Source: Mycolicibacterium sp. ND9-15 (GTDB taxonomy: Bacteria; Actinomycetota; Actinomycetes; Mycobacteriales; Mycobacteriaceae). From it: DNA of 64,000 bases. Position 1 is the first letter of the stretch, and each line of letters opens with the position of its first letter. A program made the position numbers and the translations under genes. This document shows, piece after piece, positions 55,368 to 64,000 of the stretch. The stretch lies in contig NZ_CP142362.1 in assembly GCF_035918395.1 (NCBI RefSeq), forward strand, positions 1,215,501 to 1,279,500, read 5' to 3'. Below the pieces are notes generated by a model that saw nothing but the letters and a program-made list of their open reading frames with translations, had not been told where the DNA came from and ran no database searches.

Positions 55368-56714
55368 ATGAGCGCGCCAGAAGATCCGACCGCAAAGTGG
55401 GCGTTCGAGACCAAGCAGGTCCACGCCGGCCAGACCCCCGACATCGCGACGAACGCGCGGGCGCTGCCGATCTACCAGACCACGTCGTACACGTTCAACA
55501 GCACCGAGCACGCCGCCGCGCTGTTCGGTCTCGCCGAGCCCGGCAACATCTACACCAGGATCATGAACCCGACGCAGGACGCCGTCGAGAAGCGCATCGC
55601 AGCACTCGAGGGCGGAGTCGCCGCGCTGTTCCTGGCTTCCGGTCAGGCCGCGTCGACGTTCGCGATCCTCAACATCGCCGATGCCGGCGACCACATCGTG
55701 TCCAGCCCTCGGCTCTATGGCGGCACCTACAACCTGTTCCACTACACGCTGTCGAAGATCGGCATCGAGGTCAGCTTCGTCGAGGATCCCGACGATCTCG
55801 ACTCCTGGCGCGCGGCGGTGCGCCCGAACACCAAGGCGTTCTTCGCCGAGACGATTTCGAATCCGAAGATCGACGTGCTCGATATCCCCAACGTCGCCGC
55901 GGTCGCCCATGACGCCGGCGTGCCGCTGATCGTCGACAACACGATCGCCACGCCGTACCTGATCCAACCGTTGCGCCACGGCGCCGACATCATCGTGCAC
56001 TCGGCCACCAAGTACCTCGGGGGCCACGGCGCGGCGATCGCCGGTGTCATCGTCGACGGCGGCACATTCGACTGGACCAACGGCAAGTTCCCCGGCTTCA
56101 CCGCACCGGACCCGAGCTACCACGGCGTGGTGTACGCCGAGCTCGGCCCACCCGCCTTCGCCTTGAAGGCACGCGTGCAACTGCTACGCGACCTGGGTTC
56201 GGCGGCGTCGCCGTTCAACGCCTTTCTGGTGGCCCAGGGGCTCGAGACGCTGAGCCTGCGCGTCGAACGTCACGTGCAGAACGCGCAGAAGGTCGCCGAG
56301 TACCTAACCGGACACCAGGATGTCACGTCGGTGAACTACGCCGGGCTGCCGTCGTCGCCGTGGCACGAGCTCGGAAAGAAGTTGGCGCCCAAGGGCACCG
56401 GGGCCGTGCTCGCCTTCGAGCTGGCGGGCGGGGTCGACGCGGGCAAGGCCTTCGTCAACGCGCTCACCCTGCACAGTCATGTCGCCAACATCGGCGATGT
56501 GCGGTCGCTGGTGATCCATCCGGCCTCGACCACGCACGCGCAGCTGTCCCCGGAGGAGCAGCTGGCCACCGGGGTCACGCCCGGCCTCGTACGCCTGGCG
56601 GTCGGCATCGAGGGCATCGAGGACATCCTGGCCGATCTGGAGCAGGGCTTCGCCGCCGCCAAGCCGTTCCGCTCCGGAGCGGTGACCGATCCCAACACCA
56701 CGGCGGCGTTCTGA
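55368..56714 (+). CDS. metC: O-acetylhomoserine sulfhydrylase (MetC of mycobacteria, MetY type)
   Basis: This PLP-dependent Cys/Met-metabolism enzyme has 448 residues and makes homocysteine from O-acetylhomoserine and sulfide. [15 protein letters not shown] and [13 protein letters not shown] form the substrate and phosphate sites. [13 protein letters not shown] binds the ring, and the Schiff-base Lys is in [14 protein letters not shown] 55368 is chosen because GGAGG lies 11 nt upstream; an ATG at 55350 would include that site. It overlaps metX by one base. The SAM-IV riboswitch upstream implies repression when SAM is plentiful. Confidence 0.93.
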   Translation: MSAPEDPTAKWAFETKQVHAGQTPDIATNARALPIYQTTSYTFNSTEHAAALFGLAEPGNIYTRIMNPTQDAVEKRIAALEGGVAALFLASGQAASTFAILNIADAGDHIVSSPRLYGGTYNLFHYTLSKIGIEVSFVEDPDDLDSWRAAVRPNTKAFFAETISNPKIDVLDIPNVAAVAHDAGVPLIVDNTIATPYLIQPLRHGADIIVHSATKYLGGHGAAIAGVIVDGGTFDWTNGKFPGFTAPDPSYHGVVYAELGPPAFALKARVQLLRDLGSAASPFNAFLVAQGLETLSLRVERHVQNAQKVAEYLTGHQDVTSVNYAGLPSSPWHELGKKLAPKGTGAVLAFELAGGVDAGKAFVNALTLHSHVANIGDVRSLVIHPASTTHAQLSPEEQLATGVTPGLVRLAVGIEGIEDILADLEQGFAAAKPFRSGAVTDPNTTAAF

Positions 56715-57847
56715 TGACGATCTTCGAATTGGAAACCGACGTGCCACTGTTGAGTCTGCCCGCCGAGGGCGAGGTCGGCGTCGTCAACATAGGACCGCTG
56801 ACACTGGAAAGCGGTGCGGTCATCGACGACGTTTCGATCGCCGTTCAGCGCTGGGGTGAGCTGTCGCCGCAACGCGACAACGTGGTGGTCGTGCTGCACG
56901 CGCTGACCGGCGACTCGCACATCACCGGACCGGCGGGTCCGAACCATCCGACCCCCGGCTGGTGGGACGGTGTGGCAGGGCCCGGCGGCCCGATCGACAC
57001 CGACCGCTGGTGCGCGGTGGCGACCAACGTGCTCGGCGGGTGCCGCGGCTCGACCGGTCCGAGCTCACTGCACCTCGACGGCAAGGCGTGGGGCTCACGA
57101 TTTCCCGTCGTCTCCATCCGGGACCAGGTGGAGGCCGACATCGCCGCCCTGGAGATGGTCGGGATCACCGAGGTCGCCGCGGTCCTCGGCGGGTCGATGG
57201 GCGGAGCCAGGGCGCTGGAGTGGATGGTCGGGCACCCGGACAAGGTGCGCTCGGGCCTGGTGCTCGCCGTCGGCGCGCGTGCCACCGCCGACCAGCTCGG
57301 CACCCAGAGCTCACAGATCGCGGCGATCAAGGCCGACCCGAACTGGCAGAACGGCGATTACTACGGCACCGGCCTGTCCCCCGATCTCGGCATGGAGATC
57401 GCCCGCCGCTTCGCGCACCTGACGTATCGCGGCGAGGTCGAGCTCGACGATCGATTCGCCAACCATCCGCAGGACGGTGAGGACCCGGCGGTCGGCGGCC
57501 GCTACGCGGTGCAGAGCTATCTGGAACACCAGGGCCGAAAGCTGGTGGCCCGCTTCGACGCCGGCACGTACGTGGCGCTCACCGAGTCGTTGTCGAGCCA
57601 CGACGTCGGGCGCGGCCGCGGCGGCATCGAGGCCGCGTTGCGCGGCTGTCCGGTGCCCGCAGTTGTCGGCGGCATCACCTCGGACCGGCTCTACCCGCTG
57701 CGGCTGCAGGAGCAGCTGGCCGAGTTGCTGCCGGGCTGCGCCGAACTCGACGTCGTCGACTCGATCTACGGACATGACGGCTTCCTGGTGGAGACCGATG
57801 CGGTGTACAAGCTCATCCGCCAAACGCTCGAGTTGGCAGCGAAATGA
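56714..57847 (+). CDS. metX: Homoserine O-acetyltransferase (MetX/MetA)
   Basis: This alpha/beta-hydrolase-fold acetyltransferase has 377 residues and activates homoserine for methionine synthesis. The nucleophile Ser is in [28 protein letters not shown] and [15 protein letters not shown] are conserved, and the late [14 protein letters not shown] and YGHDGFLVE carry the Asp and His. It matches Rv3341 (called metA in M. tuberculosis). The start overlaps the metC stop (TGATG), so the pair is co-translated. Confidence 0.95.
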   Translation: MTIFELETDVPLLSLPAEGEVGVVNIGPLTLESGAVIDDVSIAVQRWGELSPQRDNVVVVLHALTGDSHITGPAGPNHPTPGWWDGVAGPGGPIDTDRWCAVATNVLGGCRGSTGPSSLHLDGKAWGSRFPVVSIRDQVEADIAALEMVGITEVAAVLGGSMGGARALEWMVGHPDKVRSGLVLAVGARATADQLGTQSSQIAAIKADPNWQNGDYYGTGLSPDLGMEIARRFAHLTYRGEVELDDRFANHPQDGEDPAVGGRYAVQSYLEHQGRKLVARFDAGTYVALTESLSSHDVGRGRGGIEAALRGCPVPAVVGGITSDRLYPLRLQEQLAELLPGCAELDVVDSIYGHDGFLVETDAVYKLIRQTLELAAK

Positions 57848-57854
57848 CGGCGCA

Positions 57855-58586
57855 GTGACCCGTCCGGACCAGGATCGCTCGCTGTCGTTCGGTGCTGAAG
57901 CCGCGGCCTATGAGCGAGGCAGGCCGTCGTACCCGCCGGAGGCGATCGACTGGCTGCTGGCTCCAGACGCCGCCAAGGTGCTCGACCTCGGCGCGGGCAC
58001 CGGCAAGCTGACCACCCGGCTGGTCGAGCGCGGCCTCCACGTGGTCGCGGTCGATCCGATCCCGGAAATGCTGGAGCTGCTGAGCAATTCGCTGCCCGAA
58101 ACGCCCGCGCTGCTCGGCACCGCAGAGGAGATTCCGCTGCCCGACGACAGTGTCGACACCGTGCTGGTGGCCCAGGCGTGGCATTGGTTCGATCCCGAAC
58201 GCGCCGTCAAGGAGGTGGCCCGGGTGTTGCGGCCCGGCGGGCGGCTCGGCCTGGTGTGGAACACCCGCGACGAGCGGCTGGGTTGGGTGAAGGATCTCGG
58301 CCGGATCATCGGCCACGAGGACGATCCTTTCAGCAGCACCGTGTCGCTGCCAGGGCCGTTCACCGGCGTCGAGCGTCATCAGGTCGAGTGGACCAACTAC
58401 CTGACCCCGCGGGCGCTCTTCGACCTGGTCGCCTCGCGAAGCTACTGCATCACGTCGCCGGAGAAGGTACGCACCAGGACGCTGGACCGCGTGCGCGAGC
58501 TGTTGGCCACCCATCCGGCGCTGGCCAACTCCAGCGGGCTGGCGCTGCCGTACGTCACGGTGTGCATCCGCGCCGACTTGGCCTAG
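57855..58586 (+). CDS. SAM-dependent methyltransferase (Rv3342-like)
   Basis: This class I methyltransferase has 243 residues. The SAM-binding motif is VLDLGAGTGKLTTRL, followed by VAVDPIPEML and LPDDSVDTVLVAQAWHWFDP. The GTG at 57855 lies 7 nt after the metX stop, so it is the third gene under the SAM-IV riboswitch. It begins with the SFGAEAAAYERGRPSYP segment typical of UbiE-like methyltransferases. The acceptor is unknown. Confidence 0.88.
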   Translation: MTRPDQDRSLSFGAEAAAYERGRPSYPPEAIDWLLAPDAAKVLDLGAGTGKLTTRLVERGLHVVAVDPIPEMLELLSNSLPETPALLGTAEEIPLPDDSVDTVLVAQAWHWFDPERAVKEVARVLRPGGRLGLVWNTRDERLGWVKDLGRIIGHEDDPFSSTVSLPGPFTGVERHQVEWTNYLTPRALFDLVASRSYCITSPEKVRTRTLDRVRELLATHPALANSSGLALPYVTVCIRADLA

Positions 58587-58603
58587 CGGGCATGTGTTCA
58601 CTA

Positions 58604-58668
58604 GCGCCGAAACTGACGTTTTGGCGGAAAATTGCGAGTGAAATCGACCAAAACGTCGAACTCGGCGC
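58604..58668. repeat. Intergenic inverted repeat, family 2
   Basis: Outer arms GCGCCGA (58604-58610) and TCGGCGC (58662-58668) and inner arms ACGTTTTGG (58616-58624) and CCAAAACGT (58648-58656) are perfect. The segment GCGCCGAAACTG resembles one arm of the repeat near 44.9 kb. It lies after the methyltransferase gene and before the toxin-antitoxin promoter. Confidence 0.65.
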
Positions 58669-58706
58669 GGCGCGCGGCACGCGGCACACCCCCCGGAAAT
58701 GACATT

Positions 58707-58723
58707 TTGGCTATAATAGCCAA
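58707..58723. promoter_or_regulatory. Operator-promoter of the Phd-zeta locus
   Basis: TTGGCTAT-A-ATAGCCAA is a palindrome with perfect 8-bp arms. Inside it lies a consensus -10 box TATAAT (58712-58717). The ATG at 58725 is 8 nt further on, so the mRNA is probably leaderless. A repressor bound here would block RNA polymerase directly, as expected for antitoxin autoregulation. Confidence 0.7.
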
Positions 58724-58724
58724 T

Positions 58725-59081
58725 ATGTCCACTCTGACGTACCGCAATCGCGACGGCGAGCTGGTCGACGTGCCGAGCGTGGCGGCCACCCGCTTCAAGA
58801 ACGAGTTCGGGGCGGTCTTCGAGCAGGCCACGAGCGGAGGCGCGGTGGCGATCACCAAGCACAACACGCCGCGGGCGGTGCTGTTGTCGTACGCCGAGTT
58901 CGAAGCGTTGACGAAGGCGGGCACGCCTGCGCTCGACGAGTTGACAGCGCAGTTCGACGAACTTCTCGAACGCATGCAGAGCCGTAAGGCGAAGGCCGGC
59001 ATGGCGTCGGCCTTCGACGCCGACCCAGAACGACTCGGCCGCGCCGCGGTGAAGGCGGCCCGCCCGAAACGGCGGCGCTGA
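58725..59081 (+). CDS. Phd/YefM-type antitoxin of a zeta-like toxin
   Basis: This 118-residue antitoxin has a Phd/YefM-fold DNA-binding half: VAATRFKNEFGAVFEQATSGGAVAITKHNTPRAVLLSYAEFEALT. The C-terminal half is charged and helical (LDELTAQFDELLERMQSRKAKAGMA) and ends in a basic KAARPKRRR. It should bind and neutralise the downstream kinase-like toxin and repress its own palindromic promoter. It is longer than most Phd proteins because of the C-terminal extension. The toxin follows in the same reading frame right after the TGA. Confidence 0.82.
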   Translation: MSTLTYRNRDGELVDVPSVAATRFKNEFGAVFEQATSGGAVAITKHNTPRAVLLSYAEFEALTKAGTPALDELTAQFDELLERMQSRKAKAGMASAFDADPERLGRAAVKAARPKRRR

Positions 59082-59708
59082 CTGTCCCGCCTATATGTCC
59101 TTGCCGGCGTCAACGGCGCCGGTAAGAGCAGCATCGGCGGCGCGATGATCCGCGCGGCGGGCAGCGATTACTACAACCCCGACGAGGCGGCCCGCAAGCT
59201 GATGGGAGCCAACCCGGGGCTCGACCAGACCACCGCGAACGCCGTGGCATGGCGGCAGGGCACGAGACTGCTCGAGCGGGCACTGCGCGAGCGGCTCGAC
59301 TTCGCGTTGGAGACCACGCTCGGCGGGAGCACCATCAGCCGGCTGCTGTCCGACGCCGCGTCGCGCGGCATCGAGGTACGCATCTGGTACGTCGGGTTGG
59401 CCAGCGCCGACGCGCATATCGAGCGGGTTGCCCAGCGCGTCCGCTCCGGTGGCCATGACATTCCCGAAGCCGACATCCGGCGCCGGTGGCGACACAGCAG
59501 ACAGAACCTGGTGCAGCTGCTGCCGGTTCTCACCGAACTGCGGGTCTACGACAACTCCGCCCACGCCGACCCCGCCGACGGGCAACCGCCGCGGCCGGTG
59601 CTCGTGCTGCACGTGAGTCATGGCGAGATCGTCGGCCCCGCGGACCTGTCGGCGACGCCGGGATGGGCCAAGCCGATCGTCGCCGCCGCCCTGAAGCTGA
59701 GTGCATAA
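59082..59708 (+). CDS. Zeta-type toxin kinase, start codon unusual
   Basis: This protein has the fold of zeta toxins, which phosphorylate UDP-N-acetylglucosamine. The Walker A motif VLAGVNGAGKSSIGG lies upstream of the first ATG (59145), so the ATG cannot be the start. In-frame codons before it run back to the antitoxin TGA with no ATG, GTG or TTG. The first sense codon is CTG at 59082, giving (L/M)SRLYVLAGVNG..., which matches how relatives begin. DEAARKLMGANPG, FALETTLGGSTISRLL and the Arg-rich RRRWRHSRQNL are the remaining zeta motifs. Length is 208 residues. Start at CTG by translational coupling, or readthrough of TGA, are both possible. Confidence 0.75.
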   Translation: MSRLYVLAGVNGAGKSSIGGAMIRAAGSDYYNPDEAARKLMGANPGLDQTTANAVAWRQGTRLLERALRERLDFALETTLGGSTISRLLSDAASRGIEVRIWYVGLASADAHIERVAQRVRSGGHDIPEADIRRRWRHSRQNLVQLLPVLTELRVYDNSAHADPADGQPPRPVLVLHVSHGEIVGPADLSATPGWAKPIVAAALKLSA

Positions 59709-59837
59709 CCGGTGGATGCCGCGGGAGGCCCAGCGTGAAATAGCATTCCTGGTCGTTGCGGGAGCCAATTCACAGCCGTGGCTTCTCACTCAAATGCGGC
59801 CGCCGCCTTCGCGATCGAGCGGGTCACCTGAGCGCCA

Positions 59838-60131
59838 CTAGCTCGTGCCCAGCGGGTCGATGGTCCAGGCGACGTAGAGCATCGTCGCGCTGACCGTCGC
59901 GGTGGTGACGAAATCTACGGCCCGGCTGCGCACCGCGAGCAGCCCCGCGCGGTCGTCGCTCAACGTCAGCCGCAACGCCGCGGCAAGACCTACCCCGATC
60001 GCCATCACCAGCGCACCCCGCCGCCAATAACCTGCGACCACCAGGACGAACGCGACCAGGAAGGTCAGGCCGACCGACCAGAACGGCCACTGGCCCGTGA
60101 AAACCTTGTGCGCGAACTCTTTGGGGGTCAC
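59838..60131 (-). CDS. DUF3017 small membrane protein (Rv3355c-like)
   Basis: This 97-residue protein has three hydrophobic segments ([38 protein letters not shown] and [18 protein letters not shown]). The GTG at 60131 overlaps the folD stop by 4 nt, which fixes the start; the long upstream frame is antisense to folD. It matches Rv3355c in length and position. Its function is unknown, but the tight coupling to folD is conserved in mycobacteria. Confidence 0.88.
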   Translation of the reverse strand: MTPKEFAHKVFTGQWPFWSVGLTFLVAFVLVVAGYWRRGALVMAIGVGLAAALRLTLSDDRAGLLAVRSRAVDFVTTATVSATMLYVAWTIDPLGTS

Positions 60132-60985
60132 GTGCCGGTCTGGACCTCCGCGCGCTCGACGACGTTGGTCAGCAGGAACGCACGGGTGAGCGGGCCGACG
60201 CCACCGGGGTTCGGCGACACGTGGCCGGCGACCTCCCAGACGTCGGGGTGGACGTCGCCGACGAGCTTGCCGTTCTCGTCGCGGCTGACCCCGACGTCGA
60301 TGACGGCGGCGCCGGGACGCACCATCTCGGCGGTCACCATGTGCGGCATGCCCGCCGCGGCGATGATGATGTCGGCTTCGCGGGCCAGCTCGGGCAGATG
60401 ACGGGTTGCGGTGTGGCACAACGTCACCGTCGCGTTCTCCGAGCGCCGGGTCAGCAGTAGCCCCAGCGGGCGGCCGACGGTCACGCCGCGGCCGATCACC
60501 ACGGCATGCGCACCGGCGATCTCCACCTCATAGCGGCGCAGCAGGTGCACGATGCCCCGCGGGGTGCACGGCAGCGGCGCGGGCTCGTTGAGCACCAACC
60601 GGCCGAGGTTGGTCGGATGCAGGCCGTCGGCGTCCTTACCCGGGTCCACCCGTTCCAGGGCGGCGTTCTCGTTGAGGTGCTTCGGCAGCGGCAACTGCAC
60701 GATGTAGCCGGTGCACTCGGGGTCGGCGTTGAGTTCGTCGATGGTCTCGTCGAGCTTGGCCTGGCTGATGTCGGCGGGCAGGTCGCGCCGGATCGAGTTG
60801 ATGCCGACCTTTGCGCAGTCTGCGTGCTTGCCGCGCACATACGCGTGCGAGCCGGGGTCGTCGCCGATCAGCACGGTGCCCAGGCCGGGGGTGCGACCCG
60901 CCGCGCTCAGCGCCGCGACCCGCTCTTTCAGGTCGACGAAGATCTCGTCCCGCGTGGCCTTGCCGTCCAGTGTGATCGCACGCAC
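60128..60985 (-). CDS. folD: Bifunctional methylenetetrahydrofolate dehydrogenase/cyclohydrolase FolD
   Basis: This one-carbon enzyme of 285 residues interconverts 5,10-methylene-, methenyl- and 10-formyl-tetrahydrofolate using NADP(H). [14 protein letters not shown] contains the catalytic Lys, and [14 protein letters not shown] is the signature. [16 protein letters not shown] binds NADP and [17 protein letters not shown] is the C-terminal signature. The start is GTG at 60985. The cofactor it makes links to the methionine operon a few kilobases away. Confidence 0.95.
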   Translation of the reverse strand: MRAITLDGKATRDEIFVDLKERVAALSAAGRTPGLGTVLIGDDPGSHAYVRGKHADCAKVGINSIRRDLPADISQAKLDETIDELNADPECTGYIVQLPLPKHLNENAALERVDPGKDADGLHPTNLGRLVLNEPAPLPCTPRGIVHLLRRYEVEIAGAHAVVIGRGVTVGRPLGLLLTRRSENATVTLCHTATRHLPELAREADIIIAAAGMPHMVTAEMVRPGAAVIDVGVSRDENGKLVGDVHPDVWEVAGHVSPNPGGVGPLTRAFLLTNVVERAEVQTGT

Positions 60986-61011
60986 GCGTCACAGTCTGGC
61001 ATGCTCGTCGC

Positions 61012-62232
61012 ATGGACACCGCGCCCGACGTGTTCGCGCCGGCCCGGCTCGGGCCGGTGACGCTGCGCAACCGGATCATCAAGGCGGCCACGTTCGAGGC
61101 GTCGACCCCGAATGCGCTCGTCACCGATGACCTCATCAACTACCACCGGCTGCCCGCCGCCGGCGGGGTCGGCATGACGACGGTGGCGTACTGCGCGGTC
61201 GCCCCCGGGGGACGCACCGACGGCTGGCAGATCTGGATGCGGCCCGAGGCCGTGCCCGGGCTGAAGAAGCTCACCGAGACGATCCACGCCGAGGGCGCGG
61301 CGATCAGCGCGCAGATCGGCCACGCGGGGCCGGTGGCGAACGCGCGGACCAACAAGGCAAGAGCGCTGGCACCGGTGCGCTTCTTCAATCCGCTGTCGAT
61401 GCGGTTCGCCAAGAAGGCCTCAGCGGAGGACATCCGCGAGGTCACCGAGGCGCACGCCGACGCGGCCCGCCTGGCGATCGAGTCCGGGTTCGACGCGGTC
61501 GAGATCCATCTCGGGCACAACTATCTCGCCAGTTCGTTCCTGAGCCCGCTGATCAACCGGCGCACCGACGAGTTCGGCGGCTCGCTGGAGAACCGCGCGA
61601 AGGTGGCCCGCGGCGTCGTCACCGCCGTGCGCCGCGCCGTCGAGAAGGAGGGCAACCCCATCGCGGTGACCGCCAAGCTCACCATGGCCGACGGGGTGCG
61701 CGGCGGCATCAGCGTCGAGGAGTCGCTTCAGACCGCCAAATGGCTGGAGGAGGACGGCGGGCTGGACGCCATCGAGCTGACCGCCGGCAGCTCGCTGGTC
61801 AACCCCATGTACCTGTTCCGCGGCGATGCCCCGGTCAAGGAGTTCGCGGGCGCGTTCAAGCCGCCGATCCGGTGGGGCATCCGGATGACCGGCAAGAAGT
61901 TCCTCCGCGAGTACCCCTACCGCGAAGCGTTCCTGCTGCGCGATGCCAAGCTGTTCCGCGCGGAGCTGAAGCTGCCGCTGATCCTGCTGGGCGGCATCAC
62001 CAATCGCGAAACCATGGACCTGGCGATGGCGGAGGGTTTCGACTTCGTCGCGATGGGCCGCGCGCTGTTGGCCGAACCCGATCTGCTCAACCGCATCCAG
62101 GCCGACAGCTCGGTGCGGTCGATCTGCGATCACTGCAACAAGTGCATGCCCACGATCTACAGCCACACGCACTGCGTGCTGACCGGCGCACCCGACCACT
62201 ATCAGCCGTCGGCGGAGCGCGGTTCCACATAG
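61012..62232 (+). CDS. NADH:flavin oxidoreductase/old yellow enzyme-like (Rv3359-like)
   Basis: This FMN-dependent TIM-barrel oxidoreductase has 406 residues. FAPARLGPVTLRNRIIKAATFE is the N-terminal signature, and QIGHAGPVA holds substrate-binding residues. VEIHLGHNYLASSFLSPLINRRTDEFGGSLENR is the 2,4-dienoyl-CoA reductase/old yellow enzyme region (in two parts). ILLGGITNRET and DFVAMGRALLAEPDL bind FMN. CDHCNKCMP near the end resembles half of a 4Fe-4S motif, but the fourth Cys spacing is not typical. The substrate is unknown. Confidence 0.88.
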   Translation: MDTAPDVFAPARLGPVTLRNRIIKAATFEASTPNALVTDDLINYHRLPAAGGVGMTTVAYCAVAPGGRTDGWQIWMRPEAVPGLKKLTETIHAEGAAISAQIGHAGPVANARTNKARALAPVRFFNPLSMRFAKKASAEDIREVTEAHADAARLAIESGFDAVEIHLGHNYLASSFLSPLINRRTDEFGGSLENRAKVARGVVTAVRRAVEKEGNPIAVTAKLTMADGVRGGISVEESLQTAKWLEEDGGLDAIELTAGSSLVNPMYLFRGDAPVKEFAGAFKPPIRWGIRMTGKKFLREYPYREAFLLRDAKLFRAELKLPLILLGGITNRETMDLAMAEGFDFVAMGRALLAEPDLLNRIQADSSVRSICDHCNKCMPTIYSHTHCVLTGAPDHYQPSAERGST

Positions 62233-62618
62233 GCGACCATCGGTTCGGCGTGGATCACCTGGTCGCCCGATGAAACCTCGAGTTCCTTCGCCGAGAACGT
62301 GTACGTGACGCCCTCGCTGTCGGCGGTGAACACGCCCTCGCCATCCTCGACCGCCGGAGCGGCGAGCAACGCCTCGTCCCGCATCCGCACACCGCGGTAC
62401 TCGTAACGGCCGTTCTTCAGACAAATCGCGACCAGGGCGCTTTCGGTGCGGCCGAAGGCGACCGGGGCAGCGGGCGCTTCGCAGCGTGCATCCGAGTCGA
62501 CGAACCCACGGTCGTCGATGGCGATGGCGCTCTGCGCATCGACCGTCGGCGCCAGGAACGCCGCCGCGATGCAGAGCCCGGAAATGCCGACGAACACGAA
62601 AGGCGCCCGAGACACCAT
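62202..62618 (-). CDS. Small secreted protein of unknown function
   Basis: I do not recognise a family. ATG 62618 gives 138 residues with a signal peptide (VFVGISGLCIAAAFLAPTVDAQS, cleavage likely after VDA). The mature part has two Cys residues (DARCEAP and AICLKNG) about 25 apart that could form a disulfide, and many acidic residues. Its stop lies inside the convergent oxidoreductase gene, overlapping by 31 nt. No ribosome binding site is visible. Confidence 0.68.
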   Translation of the reverse strand: MVSRAPFVFVGISGLCIAAAFLAPTVDAQSAIAIDDRGFVDSDARCEAPAAPVAFGRTESALVAICLKNGRYEYRGVRMRDEALLAAPAVEDGEGVFTADSEGVTYTFSAKELEVSSGDQVIHAEPMVAYVEPRSADG

Positions 62619-62748
62619 GCCCAATGGTGACCACGATTCGACGCAATCAGCGCGCGACGCGCCGGACGACAGGAGAACTTTCGTCGGGCGGAAGCATTCG
62701 AAGCAGCCGACCCCGTGGTCGTAACGCAGCGCGGAGGGTCCCTACCGT

Positions 62749-62754
62749 TAGAGT
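62749..62754 (+). promoter_or_regulatory. -10 element for the FHA-ABC transporter gene
   Basis: TAGAGT lies 8 nt before the ATG at 62763, so the transcript should be leaderless. No ribosome binding site precedes the ATG. Confidence 0.4.
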
Positions 62755-62762
62755 TGGCTCCG

Positions 62763-64000
62763 ATGAGCCGACCCGCCCCACCCGCGCTGACCGTTCGGTA
62801 CGACGGATCGACACGAACCTTCGCGGCGGGAAACGATGTCGTCATCGGCCGTGACCTCCGCGCCGACGTTCGCATCGCCCATCCGCTGATCTCCCGGGCG
62901 CACCTGGTGTTGCGCTTCGATCAGGGCCGCTGGGTCGCGATCGACAACGGCAGCCTCAACGGAATGTTCGTCAACAACCGCCGGGTGCCCGCCGTCGACA
63001 TCTCCGACGGCCAGACCGTCAACATCGGCAATCCCGACGGCCCACGACTGACGTTCGAGGTCGGCCGTCACCAGGGTGCGGTGGGCCGTACGCCCACCAT
63101 GGCGGTGCCGATCGCCGGCCACCGGCCGGCGGGCAGCTACCCCACCGCTCCGCCCCCGCAGATGTCCGGACCACAGGTAGCACGGCCATACGGACCGCCG
63201 CAGGGTGCGCCGCGTCCGGCATATCCGAGCGCCCCCCCGCCGCCCCGCTATCCGAGCGCACCGCAACCGGTGCGACCGCAGGTGTCACAGTCGATGTCGG
63301 CGCCGGAACTCGAGTCGGCGACGATGATGGGACCGACCGCCGCACCGCGCTCGAGCGACAACCTCGCCACGAGCATGCTCAAGATCCTGCGGCCGAGCCG
63401 GCCCGCCGACAACGTCGCGGGCGCTGTCAAGATCGGCCGCGCGACCGACAACGACATCGTGGTCCCCGACGTGCTGGCCTCGCGCCACCACGCGACCCTG
63501 GTGCCGACCGCTGCCGGCACGGAGATCCAGGACAACCGCAGCATCAACGGCACGTTTGTCAACGGTGCGCGCGTGGAGTCGGCGCTGCTGCACGACGGCG
63601 ACACCGTCACGATCGGCAACATCGACCTCGTCTTCTCCGGCGGCACGCTGGTTCGCCGGACCGAGACCGAGGCCGCCACCCGCACCGGCGGGCTGGAAGT
63701 GCACGGCATCACCTGGACCATCGAGAACAACAAGACGCTGCTGGAGAACATCTCGATCGCCGCGCGGCCGGGCACGCTGACGGCGGTCATCGGTCCATCG
63801 GGTGCCGGAAAGTCGACGTTCGCGCGGTTGGTCGCCGGTTACACCCATCCGACGACGGGCACCGTCACCTTCGAAGGCCACAACGTCCACGCCGAGTACG
63901 CCTCGCTGCGGTCCCGAATCGGGATGGTTCCCCAGGACGACGTGGTGCACGGTCAGCTGACCGTGCGTCAGGCGCTGATGTATGCCGCGGAACTGCGACT
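62763..64000 (+). CDS. FHA-domain ABC transporter (Rv1747-like), 3' end beyond the window
   Basis: The frame is open to the window edge (412 codons visible). An N-terminal FHA domain (VVIGRDLRADVRIAHPLISRAHLVLRF...NGMFVNNRRV) is followed by a Pro-rich linker with Thr residues (GRTPTMAVP and SATMMGPTAAP) suited to kinase phosphorylation. A second FHA domain follows (VKIGRATDNDIVVPDVLASRHHATLV...NGTFVNGARV), then an ABC ATPase with Walker A GPSGAGKSTFARLVAG and a Q-loop in GMVPQDDVVHGQLT. This is the architecture of Rv1747, whose phosphothreonines are made by PknF and bound by its own FHA domains. The membrane half would lie outside the window. It probably exports a cell-wall lipid or glycolipid precursor. 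Confidence 0.92.
   Translation, partial: MSRPAPPALTVRYDGSTRTFAAGNDVVIGRDLRADVRIAHPLISRAHLVLRFDQGRWVAIDNGSLNGMFVNNRRVPAVDISDGQTVNIGNPDGPRLTFEVGRHQGAVGRTPTMAVPIAGHRPAGSYPTAPPPQMSGPQVARPYGPPQGAPRPAYPSAPPPPRYPSAPQPVRPQVSQSMSAPELESATMMGPTAAPRSSDNLATSMLKILRPSRPADNVAGAVKIGRATDNDIVVPDVLASRHHATLVPTAAGTEIQDNRSINGTFVNGARVESALLHDGDTVTIGNIDLVFSGGTLVRRTETEAATRTGGLEVHGITWTIENNKTLLENISIAARPGTLTAVIGPSGAGKSTFARLVAGYTHPTTGTVTFEGHNVHAEYASLRSRIGMVPQDDVVHGQLTVRQALMYAAELR

Overview
The window is high-GC DNA with dense, often overlapping genes, GTG starts and many leaderless starts. Most proteins are recognisable orthologues of Mycobacterium tuberculosis genes in the Rv3297-Rv3359 range, in largely the same order. 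It therefore looks like the chromosome of a fast-growing mycobacterium (Mycolicibacterium type). Comparisons with M. tuberculosis are made from memory of its gene order, not from an alignment.

Left part (1-19.6 kb). Contents in order: a Nei-type DNA glycosylase; an acyl-CoA desaturase/reductase pair divergent from a FabR/DesT-like TetR regulator; an enoyl-CoA hydratase-family gene and an SDR; a small secreted Cys/Pro-rich protein; a secreted GH2 glycosidase; an lpdA-glpD-pseudouridine synthase run; a gamma-glutamylcyclotransferase-like protein; a DUF559 protein; the amidohydrolase pair amiB1-amiA1; and the salvage genes deoD, pmmB and upp.

Middle part (19.6-33.1 kb). This block sits where M. 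tuberculosis has only sapM, so it is the most accessory region. It holds a type VII secretion-like pair (EspC-like small protein plus a WXG/NlpC-P60 peptidase), a TetR remnant, a CBS protein, a zinc alcohol dehydrogenase, a GAP-family membrane protein, two tandem dynamin-like GTPases, a VapBC11-like toxin-antitoxin pair with three 11-bp spaced operator repeats, an adhE-glgX operon in which glgX carries a frameshift near its 3' end, and a small membrane protein.

Right part (33.2-64 kb). An Rv3311-like protein is followed by the nucleoside salvage operon cdd-deoA-add and by sdhCDAB. Next comes an ECF41-type sigma factor (SigJ) beside a carboxymuconolactone decarboxylase-like gene whose promoter matches the ECF41 signature exactly. 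Then come an Lrp regulator/aminotransferase operon, an SMP-30-like protein, dacB1, a nitronate monooxygenase-like gene, a guanidine-III riboswitch with an SMR exporter, a YihY protein, trpS, a STAS protein, an alpha/beta hydrolase and monomeric isocitrate dehydrogenase. A SAM-IV riboswitch precedes metC-metX-methyltransferase. A Phd-zeta toxin-antitoxin locus follows, in which the toxin frame begins directly behind the antitoxin stop. The window closes with folD/DUF3017, an old-yellow-enzyme-like oxidoreductase, a secreted protein and the start of an Rv1747-like FHA-ABC transporter.

Six short gene-end gaps carry long imperfect inverted repeats that fall into two sequence families. I saw no rRNA, tRNA, CRISPR array, prophage or insertion sequence.
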